DNA of 62,276 bases. It comes from Akkermansiaceae bacterium UBA5020 (lineage in GTDB: Bacteria > Verrucomicrobiota > Verrucomicrobiia > Verrucomicrobiales > DEV007). The stretch is taken from the NCBI GenBank assembly GCA_002396885.1, contig DGXY01000105.1, forward strand, positions 31,107 to 93,382, written 5' to 3'. Numbering within the stretch: the stretch's first letter is position 1; the number at the start of each line of letters is the position of its first letter. Positions 19,667 through 28,150 of this stretch are shown here, piece after piece. A program made the translations under genes and the position numbers. The notes under the pieces were generated by a model. It did no database searches and was not told the origin of the DNA. It saw only the letters and a program-made list of their open reading frames with translations.

Positions 19667-19740
19667 GGGAACAACGTTCTTTATTCCATGGTTTCTGTCA
19701 ATCCAATCCCCCACTGGGCAAGCGTCGTTCCCATGAAACC
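19659..19740. promoter_or_regulatory. Inverted repeat over the antitoxin start, candidate operator
   Basis: Two 18-base arms, 19659-19676 and 19723-19740, match at 16 of 18 positions in inverted orientation; the inner 13 bases (CATGGGAACAACG) match at 12. The left arm covers the antitoxin ATG and the right arm lies about 60 bases upstream of it. Autoregulated toxin-antitoxin operons usually have palindromic operators, so a binding-site role is plausible but unproven. The spacing is wide for a single dimer. Confidence 0.4.
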
Positions 19741-19819
19741 GGAGAACCTTTTCCGATCTGTTGAGACTTATCCTTGGCCAGTCGTGTCGTCCGAAACCCT
19801 CGGGCGTATTCGCAGGATG

Positions 19820-19883
19820 GGACACGGGAATGGGGACAAAGGAATTGATCTTTTTGCATTTCCTTGTCCCCATTCCTTTGTCC
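19820..19883. repeat. Intergenic inverted repeat, family A copy 2
   Basis: Arms at 19820-19845 and 19858-19883 form a long stem around a T-rich loop. The core GGAATGGGGACAAAGGAA is the same as at 6799-6859. It sits in the 317-base gap between the divergent antitoxin gene and the DUF1552 gene. The rest of that gap shows only the operator-like repeat and no convincing gene. Confidence 0.8.
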
Positions 19884-19983
19884 TTCCCTGTCGAGATTTC
19901 GCCAAGAGCATCGTATTTCTCTGAAAGCACCGCGTTTCCGGACCGTCCCTCATGCCTCCGAGCCCTTGCGCCACTCCACCCTC

Positions 19984-21213
19984 ATGAACCGCCGCCAATT
20001 CCTCCGCGCCGCCGGCGCCTGTCTCGCCCTGCCTTCGATCTCCCGGGCGGCGGAGTCGCTGCCGCCGCAGCGGCTCCTCGCGATCCATGTGCCGCTCGGG
20101 ATGATGCCGGACCTCTTTTTCCCGAAGACCGGCGAAACGACGAGCCCCTACCTCGACCTCCTCGCTGCGCACCGTTCGCACTTCACGACCTTCGCCGGGC
20201 TTTCCCACCCGGAGGTGAATGGCAATCACCACGCCGGGCAGTGTTTCCTCACCGGGGCGCCGCATCCGGGACAGCCGACCTTCCGCAACTCCCTCTCGAT
20301 GGACCAGGTCGCGGCCGAGGTCATCGGCTTGGAGACGCGCTTTCCCCATCTCGGTCTCTCCGTGAGAAACGGCGACCACTACGCCGACTCCATCTCGATC
20401 TCGCGATCGGGCGTCAGCATTCCCTCCGAGGCGAGCGCGGAGCGCCTCTATCGCCGCCTCTTCGTCGCGGGAACGTCAGAGGAAAAAGCCGCGACGATGC
20501 GCCGCATCGAAGCCGGCGGCAGCGTTCTTGATCTCCTCGTGGAAAAAACGAAACGTCTCGAGCAGGGTGCCGCACCGGAGGACCGCGCCCGCCTCGATCA
20601 ATACTTCCAGAGCGTGCGTGAAATGGAGACCCGTCTCCAGCGGCAGATCGAATGGGAAAACCGACCCAAACCCGTCGTCGACTACCCGCAGCCCAAGGAC
20701 ATCGCCGACAGCAACCAGATCATCGCGCGCTCGAAGCTGATGTTCGATCTTCTCCGCCTCGCTCTGCAGACCGACAGCACGCGTGTCGTGACCTTGTCGC
20801 TGAGCACCTTCTCAGTCGTGCCGCACGTGCCCGGGGTGAAGAGCGAGACCCACGGCCTCACTCACCACGGCAACGAACCGGAAAAAATCGCCGAGCTCCG
20901 CCGGATCGAGGAGGCGCAGACCCTGGCCTTCGCCGAGCTGCTCCAAGCCTTTCGAGATACGACCGAGACCGGCGGCTCCTTGCTTGATGCCACCCAGGTG
21001 CTCTACGGCAGTTGCCTCGGCAACGCCAACTCGCACTCCACCCAGAACCTACCCATTCTCCTCGCCGGAGGCCGCTTCAAGCATGGAGGACACCTGACCT
21101 TCGACGGGACGAACAACACCCCCTTGGCGAATCTCTTCGTGAAGATGCTGCAACAGCTCGGCGTCGATGCGGACCGCTTCTCCAGCAGCACCGGAACGCT
21201 CGCCGGACTCTGA
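19984..21213 (+). CDS. DUF1552 family exported protein
   Basis: This is a 409-residue DUF1552 protein. A Tat leader (NRRQFLRAAGACLALPSIS) is followed by the family segments LLAIHVPLGMMPDLFFP, GNHHAGQCFLTG, DSISISRSGV and the C-terminal VLYGSCLGNANSHSTQNLPI. DUF1552 proteins are typical of Verrucomicrobiota, Planctomycetota and relatives and are normally encoded next to DUF1592/DUF1588-type cytochrome proteins. Here no such partner is adjacent. Function is unknown. The ATG at 19984 puts the twin arginine near the N-terminus; the longer in-frame ORF from 19864 reads out of the family A repeat and was not used. Confidence 0.88.
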   Translation: MNRRQFLRAAGACLALPSISRAAESLPPQRLLAIHVPLGMMPDLFFPKTGETTSPYLDLLAAHRSHFTTFAGLSHPEVNGNHHAGQCFLTGAPHPGQPTFRNSLSMDQVAAEVIGLETRFPHLGLSVRNGDHYADSISISRSGVSIPSEASAERLYRRLFVAGTSEEKAATMRRIEAGGSVLDLLVEKTKRLEQGAAPEDRARLDQYFQSVREMETRLQRQIEWENRPKPVVDYPQPKDIADSNQIIARSKLMFDLLRLALQTDSTRVVTLSLSTFSVVPHVPGVKSETHGLTHHGNEPEKIAELRRIEEAQTLAFAELLQAFRDTTETGGSLLDATQVLYGSCLGNANSHSTQNLPILLAGGRFKHGGHLTFDGTNNTPLANLFVKMLQQLGVDADRFSSSTGTLAGL

Positions 21214-21361
21214 ACGCGAGAACTGTCAGGTGGTCCAGTGGAAGCACCTCATCATGGCCCCCGGCAAGGATGCCTCAACTTTTGCGGCCTTCGCCGACGC
21301 GATCTTTCGCCTTTCCAAACTAAGTTTGGCAAAGCGCGACGGCTTGCGCTAGGATCGCGCC

Positions 21362-23449
21362 ATGTTCTGGCTGCGCTGGATCTTCTTTTCGTCGCCGCTG
21401 TGGCTGGGCTTCGGAGGGGCATGGCTCTTCAGAACGGTCGCAGAGTTCCAGCTCACGCGTGAGAGCGACGCCCTTGTCCATGCGATTGATGGGCCCGTCG
21501 GCTATCTCAGTCCGTTCGCCCCGGCCGACGGGGTCGAGGGCGAGATCGCCGGTTTGCTCTTCGAGCCGCTCCTGCGCCGCGATGCGAACTTGAACCTGCG
21601 GCCGAACCTGATCCGCGCTTGGACCTCGCGCACGGTCATCACGATCCGGTGCGATAGCGAAGAGGCTGCGGGCGAAGCCGAGGCGCGTTTCCTCGCCGGA
21701 GAAGTGCCGGAGAGCGGGGCACGGCCGATCGCGCTGGATCGATCGGGCTCGGTCCTGACGGTCGCCTTCGGGGGGCACGGTCCGGATTTGGAAAAGGCGG
21801 TCCTCGAGGGGCTGCCGCCGGAGTTGCTGGGGGATTACCTGCTCGTGAAGGTGCGGGCCGATCATTCGGTCGATGACCTGATCGGATCGTGGCTGGCGGG
21901 CTCGGTGGAGAAAGCGCAGGTGCGCATGCTGGAATTCACGGACGATCGCGAGGCCTTCCTCTTCGTGCGCGGCGAGACCGACCGGGTCCTGAAAGAGCTG
22001 CGGCTTTACCTCGATTCCAATCCCGCGACTTCTCCACAGCTCGATCTCGTTGGCCAGCGTTGCCACACGACGGTGCGCGAGATGCTGCTCGATCTGAAAG
22101 AGGGCGTCACCTGGCACGATGGCACGCCCTTTACCTCGACAGATGTGGCTTTCTCCTACGAGCGCCTCACGCGTGCCGATTCGCCGCTGCCGCTCGCGGC
22201 GAGTTTTGACTTTGTCGAATCGCTCGAGATGCTCTCGCCGACGCGGTTGCGCATCCTCTGCCGTGAGGTGCCCGCGACGATGCTGGAGAGTTGGGAGAAG
22301 CTGCCCGTCCTCCCCGCCCATCGGCTTGCAAAGACGGACCCGGACCTCGATGAAGCGGATCTCTGGTCCGACTTTTTGCTCACCCCGCTGGGGCTGGGGC
22401 CTTATCGCTTCGATCGTCGCCGCGCCGATGGCGGCGTCGAACTCGTCGCCCATGCCGCCTATCCTGGAGGGGCTCCGGCGGAGCCGCGGCTGCGCTTCCG
22501 GCGATATTCCTCGCTCGAATCCATCCTCCTCGCCCTGCGCACTGGCACGCTCGATCGGATCGAGCCCGACGAACGTTTTACGGAATGGGCGCGCCGCCAC
22601 CCTGGCATGGTCGAGACGCTGCGGGATCGTCCGCGCTTCCAACATCTCGTCGTCTGGAATCTCGAGCGTCCGCCTTTCGACCTCGAACCGGTGCGCACGG
22701 CCCTCGCTCGGGGCATCGATCTCGGGGCGATCCTGCGGGAGACCGGCCTCGAATACGAGGTGCCGGTGAAGAGTCTCTTTTTCCCCGGTTCGCCGCTCGT
22801 GGCCGAGCCCATCCTGCTGCCGCTCTACGATCCCCGCGGGGCCGAGCGGCTTTTGGAGAAAGAAGGCTACCGTCTCGAGGAAGAATCCGGATTGCGAAAG
22901 GATGGCAAAGGCCGTCCGCTCGCCTTTTCTCTCGCGGTGAATGCGGGCAATCCAGAGCACCGTCGCCTCGCTGCGGCCCTCGCCGAACAGTGGGGCGGGA
23001 TCGGGATCGAGGTGAAAGTCGAGCCGGTGCCCTGGCAGGAGCTCATCACCGGACGACTCCCGCAGCGCGATTTCGACGCGGTCCTGGTGAGCTGGGAGAT
23101 CCCGCGCGGCCGCGACCGTCGTGAGGTTTGGCATTCTGCGGCGGCCGGACCGGGTGGGGGAAATCTGAGCGGCCTCCGCGATGCCGAGGTCGATGGGCTG
23201 CTCGACCAACTCCGCTCCGAACCCGATCCCGTGAAAGTGACCGGCGTGATCGCCTCCCTCCAGCGCGCCATCGCGGCACGTCAGCCCTGCTTTTTCATCT
23301 GCGATACGGGACGCATTCTCACGGTGCGAACGGGCGCGCTCGAGTCTCGTCGACCCGGTGCGGCAGCGGCTTCTCCCCTCGCGATTGGCAAGGGGGGACT
23401 CGAGGAAGTGCGCCCCTGGTGGGTGAAAAAAGAGGTCGCAGCGCCCTGA
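21362..23449 (+). CDS. ABC transporter substrate-binding protein, Opp/Dpp type, membrane-anchored
   Basis: This is a 695-residue SBP_bac_5-family protein. Instead of a cleavable leader it begins with a hydrophobic segment (WIFFSSPLWLGFGGAWLF) and no clear cleavage site or lipobox, so it is probably tethered. The family hallmark VTWHDGTPFTSTDVAFSYERL lies near residue 240. An insert of about 140 residues (roughly 88-228) separates the LLFEPLLRRDANLNLRPNLI opening from this hallmark, where most relatives have only about twenty. It would deliver a peptide or similar solute to the permeases encoded directly downstream (4-base gap). Confidence 0.85.
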   Translation: MFWLRWIFFSSPLWLGFGGAWLFRTVAEFQLTRESDALVHAIDGPVGYLSPFAPADGVEGEIAGLLFEPLLRRDANLNLRPNLIRAWTSRTVITIRCDSEEAAGEAEARFLAGEVPESGARPIALDRSGSVLTVAFGGHGPDLEKAVLEGLPPELLGDYLLVKVRADHSVDDLIGSWLAGSVEKAQVRMLEFTDDREAFLFVRGETDRVLKELRLYLDSNPATSPQLDLVGQRCHTTVREMLLDLKEGVTWHDGTPFTSTDVAFSYERLTRADSPLPLAASFDFVESLEMLSPTRLRILCREVPATMLESWEKLPVLPAHRLAKTDPDLDEADLWSDFLLTPLGLGPYRFDRRRADGGVELVAHAAYPGGAPAEPRLRFRRYSSLESILLALRTGTLDRIEPDERFTEWARRHPGMVETLRDRPRFQHLVVWNLERPPFDLEPVRTALARGIDLGAILRETGLEYEVPVKSLFFPGSPLVAEPILLPLYDPRGAERLLEKEGYRLEEESGLRKDGKGRPLAFSLAVNAGNPEHRRLAAALAEQWGGIGIEVKVEPVPWQELITGRLPQRDFDAVLVSWEIPRGRDRREVWHSAAAGPGGGNLSGLRDAEVDGLLDQLRSEPDPVKVTGVIASLQRAIAARQPCFFICDTGRILTVRTGALESRRPGAAAASPLAIGKGGLEEVRPWWVKKEVAAP

Positions 23450-23453
23450 TCCG

Positions 23454-24308
23454 ATGATCCGCCACGTCCTCCAGCGCCTTCTCATCGCCGTGATCCGCTT
23501 CCTCGCGGTGGGGTTTGCCGTGCTGGTCTTGATGGAGTTTTCCTTCGTCGTGATGGGCGAGGCCGAGCGGCATGTCTGGTCTCCCGAAGCCTACGGCGTG
23601 GTGCCTCCGGAACTCGCCCCGCGTCCACTCACGTGGGAAGGGCTGATCCAATCCCGCGCGGCCGGCACGGCGAGGGTGCTCGTCCTCGTGATCCCGTCGG
23701 TGCTCCTCATCGGCTACAGTTGGGGAATGCTCGGGGCACGGCTGCGGCGCTACCACGCGGCCCGCCTCCTCGCTGCGCCCTTTGCTGCCTTTGCCTGTGT
23801 GCCGGGCTTCTGGTTCGTCGTGCTCGTCGCGATCGTTTCCTTCTTCCACTGGCAGCGCCCCGGCTTCGCGAACGATCTCGTCGTCGAGCGGGGCCCTGAT
23901 CTGCTCGCCTGGTGGCACGCTGCGGTCGTCGCTTTGCCGGCGATGGCGGGCGGAGCCGCGTGGCAGATCCGCGCGGTCGCCGCCGTGCTCGAGCGCGAGA
24001 CGGCCCGCCCCTGGGTGCGCGGTCTCTTTGTCGCCGGGGCGAACGACGAGGAAATCTTCTACGGCCGCGCCATCCCCCGCGCCGCCTCGTCGCTCGCGGC
24101 CCTCCTCGACCGCCCCGTCGCCGCGATCCTCGGCAGTCTCGTCGTCGTCGAGTCGGCCTTCCGCTATCCCGGGCTCGGGAGTCTCCTCGTCGAGTCGGTC
24201 CGGCTCGGCAGCTACCCGGGCATCCTCCTCGCCTCGCTCTCCCTCGCTCTGATCGTCCTCGTGGCGACGCTCCTGCGCGAACTGATTTCGCCCGCCTCCC
24301 GTGAATGA
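23454..24308 (+). CDS. ABC transporter permease, OppB-like
   Basis: This is a 284-residue inner-membrane protein with an N-terminal membrane segment (LIAVIRFLAVGFAVLVLMEF), a periplasmic loop, and four or five further hydrophobic segments. The cytoplasmic coupling-loop region is ARPWVRGLFVAGANDEEIFY, followed by the RAIPRAASSLAALL helix that matches the EAA-loop position in OppB/DppB permeases. The ending FRYPGLGSLLVESVRLGSYP matches the family. It starts four bases after the binding protein and overlaps the next permease by four bases, so this is an operon. Weak conservation of the coupling loop fits the degenerate ATPase below. Confidence 0.82.
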   Translation: MIRHVLQRLLIAVIRFLAVGFAVLVLMEFSFVVMGEAERHVWSPEAYGVVPPELAPRPLTWEGLIQSRAAGTARVLVLVIPSVLLIGYSWGMLGARLRRYHAARLLAAPFAAFACVPGFWFVVLVAIVSFFHWQRPGFANDLVVERGPDLLAWWHAAVVALPAMAGGAAWQIRAVAAVLERETARPWVRGLFVAGANDEEIFYGRAIPRAASSLAALLDRPVAAILGSLVVVESAFRYPGLGSLLVESVRLGSYPGILLASLSLALIVLVATLLRELISPASRE

Positions 24309-25186
24309 TCAATCGCCGACAGTCCCGATGGATGCGCTCTCTGCGGCTCGTCGCGATCCGCCTCTGGCAGATGCGGCGGGTTCTCGTGCTCGTGATTCCC
24401 TATTTCCTGCTCTTCGGCTGGCTCTTTTCCGGCGATCCGGCGGGCGATCTGCGGCCGGCGGAACTCTACGGGATCCGCGAGACGCCCCAATGGCAGGCGC
24501 CGGATCGCGATCACTGGTGCGGCAAGGCGGCGAATGGCGCGGATCTCTTCGAACTCAGCCGTTTCGCCATGGCCACAAGCGTCTCGGTGGCGGTCGTCGC
24601 GGTCTCGACGGGGATCGGGCTGGCCTTGCTCGTGACGATGCTCTTCGTCTTCGATCCGGGGGAAAATCGTTTCGCCTGGATCGAGCGCACGACACGGACT
24701 GGTGTCATCCTGCCGGGCATGATCGTGATGGTGATTCTCACGGGCGGCGGTGGTGGCGGCCTCCTCCTCTTAATCCTGGGGCTCGCCCTGCTCGTCGCCC
24801 TGATGCTTTGTCCGCTCCTCTGCCGTTGGTTCCGCGAGGGAGAAGAGGGCTTTGAAATCCTCGCGGCGCGGGTCCTCGGGCTTTCTCGTCGTGAGATCGT
24901 CCTCGGACGTGTCCTCCCCTCGGTGCTGCGCCGCCTGCCCGGGGTCTTTGCCGCGCTCGTGCCGGTGGCGATGCTCGCGGAGATGTCGCTTTCTTTTCTC
25001 GGCTTCACCGGGGAGCGGCTCAGTGTCGGCGTGATGGTCGAGCGCGGACAGGCCTACCTGATCGAGGCTCCCTGGATGGCGATCTATCCCGGTATCTTCG
25101 CCACGGGAGTGGTGATGGCCTTTTCCTTGCTCGGCTGGCGGGTTTCCGCGGCGCTCCGCACCGGCCCACTTCCGCCCGTCTTCTGA
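24305..25186 (+). CDS. ABC transporter permease, OppC-like
   Basis: This is a 293-residue membrane protein of the OppC/DppC type. Features are the N-terminal membrane segment (VLVLVIPYFLLFGWLF), the short periplasmic signature HWCGKAANGADLFELSRF (the family has GTDxxGRDxxSR here), and the EAA-type coupling loop GFEILAARVLGLSRREIVL followed by RVLPSVLRRLPG. LSFLGFTGERLSVGVMV is typical of OppC. The start overlaps the stop of the preceding permease (ATGA). It would form a heterodimeric pore with that protein. Confidence 0.85.
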   Translation: MINRRQSRWMRSLRLVAIRLWQMRRVLVLVIPYFLLFGWLFSGDPAGDLRPAELYGIRETPQWQAPDRDHWCGKAANGADLFELSRFAMATSVSVAVVAVSTGIGLALLVTMLFVFDPGENRFAWIERTTRTGVILPGMIVMVILTGGGGGGLLLLILGLALLVALMLCPLLCRWFREGEEGFEILAARVLGLSRREIVLGRVLPSVLRRLPGVFAALVPVAMLAEMSLSFLGFTGERLSVGVMVERGQAYLIEAPWMAIYPGIFATGVVMAFSLLGWRVSAALRTGPLPPVF

Positions 25187-25193
25187 TCCAGAC

Positions 25194-26084
25194 ATGAGTC
25201 ACGACGCCACCCCCCTTTTTGCGACGAGCGGTCTTACCGTCGAGATCCCCGGTGCGCTCGGCGAGCGCGGGATCGGCCTGCGACGGATCTCCCTCGCGGT
25301 CGCGCCGGGCGAGATCGTCGTGCTCGCGGGGGAGTCGGGCAGCGGCAAGTCGCTCCTCGCCCGGATCGCCGCCGGCACCGCCGACCCGCGGATGAAGGTC
25401 CTCGCCGGGTCGATCGAGTTCGAGGGCGTCTCCGTCCTGGAAAAGAAGCGTCGTCGTCTCCTCGCCCTGCGACGTGGATCGATCACGGTGATCGCCCCGC
25501 TCGCGACGGCACCGCCCGATCCGGATCGCTCGGTGCGCCAGTGGCTGCGCGACTGCCGCCGCCTCGCGGGGAAGGGGGGGCGACTCTGGGGCGACTGTTT
25601 TTTCAGCGCCGGATTGCACGAGCCCGAGTCGCTCCTCAGGCAGCGCCTCGGCGATCTTTCACCGTTGACCCTGAAACGTCTCGCGGTGGCGCGGGCGCTC
25701 ATCGTCGGCTCGCGCTTTCTCATTTCAGAGGACGCGGGCCTCGACCTCGACGCGCTCGGCGAGGCGGCCTTCCACGAGTTGCTCGGACGGGTCCGCGACG
25801 AATTCGGAATCGGGGCGCTCGTCTCGATGGGATCCCTGCACGGGGTGGAGCGCTTCGCCAACCGGGTCGCGATCTTTTTCGAAGGCGGCATCCTCGAAGA
25901 GGGAACGCCGCTCGATCTGCTCACGAACCCGCGTTTTGCCTACACCCGCGAGTTCCGTGTCTGCGAGCCGGGCCTGACCGGTCTGCCGCGCGACCTGCCC
26001 ACGATCAGCCGCGAGGCGGCTCGGGAGGCCGAAGCCCACGTCCATCAGACCTCGTCGTCGCTCGACGGGGCGTTCACCGGATAA
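25194..26084 (+). CDS. ABC transporter ATPase, Opp-like, degenerate motifs
   Basis: This 296-residue protein is the only ATPase of the operon. Walker A is intact (GESGSGKS, residues 46-53). The other motifs are altered: the Q-loop region reads VIAPLATAPPDP (usual IFQDPxxxLNP), the signature is LSPLT at 155-159 (usual LSGGx), Walker B reads FLISED at 175-180 with Asp and Glu in the reverse of the normal DE order, and the switch-His position is SMGSLHGV (usual ITHDLxVV). It may bind but hardly hydrolyse ATP, or need a partner ATPase encoded elsewhere. Its 3' end overlaps the convergent methyltransferase gene by 40 bases. Confidence 0.82.
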   Translation: MSHDATPLFATSGLTVEIPGALGERGIGLRRISLAVAPGEIVVLAGESGSGKSLLARIAAGTADPRMKVLAGSIEFEGVSVLEKKRRRLLALRRGSITVIAPLATAPPDPDRSVRQWLRDCRRLAGKGGRLWGDCFFSAGLHEPESLLRQRLGDLSPLTLKRLAVARALIVGSRFLISEDAGLDLDALGEAAFHELLGRVRDEFGIGALVSMGSLHGVERFANRVAIFFEGGILEEGTPLDLLTNPRFAYTREFRVCEPGLTGLPRDLPTISREAAREAEAHVHQTSSSLDGAFTG

Positions 26085-27037
26085 TCGAGGAGGGGAGGGG
26101 ATAGTGGCTCCCGCAAGGCCGGGTCGGTCTCCCCGCCGCGTCGCAGGAGCACGGCAAAACCTCCCGCCCCCGGGGAGCGGTGCGGGTAGACGCGATAGGC
26201 CGGGAAGGGGGCCAGCGCCGAGCGCAGCGAGGCGAGGTGCGGCACCTCGACTGGAACGAAGTCCGGTCGGGACTCGAGAAGCTTTTCGATGGCCCCTTCA
26301 TTTTCCCGGAGGCTGAAGGTGCAGGTCGTGTAGAGAAGAAAGCCGCCCGGAGCCACGGTGTCGGCGGCCGAGGCAAGGATGCGGGCCTGGCGTCGGGCGT
26401 TGCCCTTCACCGTTGAGGGGTGGAAACAGCCGAGGTTTTCGATCCCCTTGGCGAGGAGCGATTGACCCGAGCAGGGCGCATCGACGAGGCAGAGGTCGAA
26501 GGCACCCGGAGCGAGCCGCGCGATCTCCTCGGGATCGAGGCGCTGGGTATGAGCCGCGGCGATGCGGCAACGCGAGAGATTGTGACGCAGGGGGCCGAGC
26601 CGACGTCCCTCGACCTCGTTCGCGAGAATCAGACCCGGACGCAAGAGCGCCGAGGCGAGGATCGACTTTCCCCCCGGTGCCGCGCAGAGATCGAGGATCC
26701 GGGCCTCGCGGGGCAGGGAATCGCGTGCCGACAGCATCGCCGAGCCGGTCAGCACCGAGGAAAAATCGAGCGGGTAGACCTCGCCCTGTTTGTAGGCCTC
26801 GCTCAGTCCGATTTTTACGCCAGACGTGACCACCTCGATGAGAGGCGGCAGCCAATCGGGAAGGGCCTCGCGAGGCAGGGTTTCGATCTCGCCGGGGCGC
26901 GGTGGCACCATCCAGACGATCGCGTTCCCCCGCGGTCCGGGCGCGAGGAGGGCGTGCAGGAAAGACGCCTGCTCTTCCCCCGAATCGGGAAAGAGTGTCG
27001 CCGCCGCTTTTTTCATCAAATTGGTCGCTTCCGCCAT
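26045..27037 (-). CDS. RsmB/NOL1-NOP2-Sun family RNA m5C methyltransferase
   Basis: This is a 330-residue SAM-dependent RNA cytosine-5 methyltransferase. The SAM motif is ILDLCAAPGGKS near residue 119. The two catalytic cysteines are in VDAPCSGQS (motif IV) and YTTCTFSLRENE (motif VI). The target is probably a 16S or other rRNA cytosine, by family. The start at 27037 (MAEATNLMKK) was chosen because the longer frame would run into the promoter region of the divergent Mrp gene. It lacks the NusB-like N-terminal domain of full RsmB, so it is a core enzyme. Its 3' end overlaps the convergent ABC ATPase gene. Confidence 0.85.
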   Translation of the reverse strand: MAEATNLMKKAAATLFPDSGEEQASFLHALLAPGPRGNAIVWMVPPRPGEIETLPREALPDWLPPLIEVVTSGVKIGLSEAYKQGEVYPLDFSSVLTGSAMLSARDSLPREARILDLCAAPGGKSILASALLRPGLILANEVEGRRLGPLRHNLSRCRIAAAHTQRLDPEEIARLAPGAFDLCLVDAPCSGQSLLAKGIENLGCFHPSTVKGNARRQARILASAADTVAPGGFLLYTTCTFSLRENEGAIEKLLESRPDFVPVEVPHLASLRSALAPFPAYRVYPHRSPGAGGFAVLLRRGGETDPALREPLSPPLLDYPVNAPSSDDEV

Positions 27038-27102
27038 TCGCGTGTCTCCGTGCTGGACTTCGAGCCGTATTCGCCTATCAGAAAACCCCTCATCCACCGC
27101 CC

Positions 27103-28149
27103 ATGATCAACGAAGAATCCGTTCGGGAAAAGCTGAAGAAAGTCAACTACCCCGGCTTCAGTCGCGATATTCTCTCCTTTGGCCTCGTCAAACGCGTCCT
27201 CGTCTCGGGCAATGACGTGACCGTGCTTATCAGCCTCGCGACGCGCGATCCCGCCGTGCCGAAGACCATCCACGAAGGGATCGAGGAGGCGCTCGCGACC
27301 CTCGAGGGGGTCGGCAAGGTCGTGATCGATTTCGACCTGAAAGACCCGCCGGAGCCCGTCACCGGGAATCCCGCGGCCGCTCAGACCTCCATCCCCGGGG
27401 TGAAAAAGATCATCGCCGTCGCCAGCGGCAAGGGCGGCGTCGGCAAGTCGACCGTCTCGACCAATCTGGCGATCGCCCTCAGTCGCACCGGCGCGAAGGT
27501 CGGACTCTGCGACTGTGACCTTTACGGCCCTAGCATCGCCCTGATGCTTGGCGCGACCGACCAGCAACCTCTCGCCACCGAGCAGAACGAGATCATCCCG
27601 ATCGAGGTGCAGGGCATCAAGGCCATCTCGATGGGTTTCCTCCTTTCCGAAGATTCGCCCGTGATCGTGCGCGGTCCCCTCGCGACCCGCTACACCCAGC
27701 AGTTCCTGCGGCAGTGTCTCTGGGGCGAACTCGATTACCTCGTCCTCGACCTGCCTCCCGGCACCGGCGACATCCAGCTCACGATCGTGCAGACGGTCTC
27801 CATCAGCGGCAGTGTCATCGTCACGACGCCGCAGGAGGTCGCCCTGATCGACGCCCGCAAGGCGGCCGCGATGTTCCGCAAGGTGAACGTTCCCATCACC
27901 GGCATCGTCGAGAACATGGCCTGGTTCGAGTGCGAGCACGGCACGAAGTATCCCATCTTTGGCGAAGGCGGTGGCGCGATCGAAGCGGAGCGTCTCGGCG
28001 TGCCGCTCCTCGCCCAGATCCCGCTCGATATTGCCACCCGCGACCGCGCCGACCGCGGCGAACCGATCGCCACCCTCGATCCCGCGACCAATGCCATCTC
28101 GGCGGCCTTTGCGGGGCTGGCGGAGAAGATGATCGCAGCGGTGCGGTGA
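27103..28149 (+). CDS. Mrp/ApbC-type P-loop Fe-S carrier ATPase
   Basis: This is a 348-residue cytoplasmic protein. An N-terminal MIP18/DUF59-like domain (residues 1-85) precedes the deviant Walker A GKGGVGKST at 109-117, then CDCDLYGPSIALMLG and LDLPPGTGDIQLT. The family loads or carries Fe-S clusters for apo-proteins. The cluster-binding CxxC motif of classical Mrp proteins is CEHG here (Cys277, second Cys replaced by Gly280), so cluster binding would need another ligand or another subunit. The large in-frame extension upstream of 27103 overlaps the methyltransferase gene and was discarded. It is divergent from that gene with 65 bases between the starts. Confidence 0.9.
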   Translation: MINEESVREKLKKVNYPGFSRDILSFGLVKRVLVSGNDVTVLISLATRDPAVPKTIHEGIEEALATLEGVGKVVIDFDLKDPPEPVTGNPAAAQTSIPGVKKIIAVASGKGGVGKSTVSTNLAIALSRTGAKVGLCDCDLYGPSIALMLGATDQQPLATEQNEIIPIEVQGIKAISMGFLLSEDSPVIVRGPLATRYTQQFLRQCLWGELDYLVLDLPPGTGDIQLTIVQTVSISGSVIVTTPQEVALIDARKAAAMFRKVNVPITGIVENMAWFECEHGTKYPIFGEGGGAIEAERLGVPLLAQIPLDIATRDRADRGEPIATLDPATNAISAAFAGLAEKMIAAVR

Positions 28150-28150
28150 T

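Noticed and set aside
19688..19924. Plus-strand frame starting with ATGAAACCGG in the antitoxin upstream gap
   Set aside because: It reads through repeat family A and has no features beyond that; the start is an arm of the inverted repeat.
21320..23485. 721-codon minus-strand frame
   Set aside because: It exactly shadows the binding-protein gene and shows no family motif.
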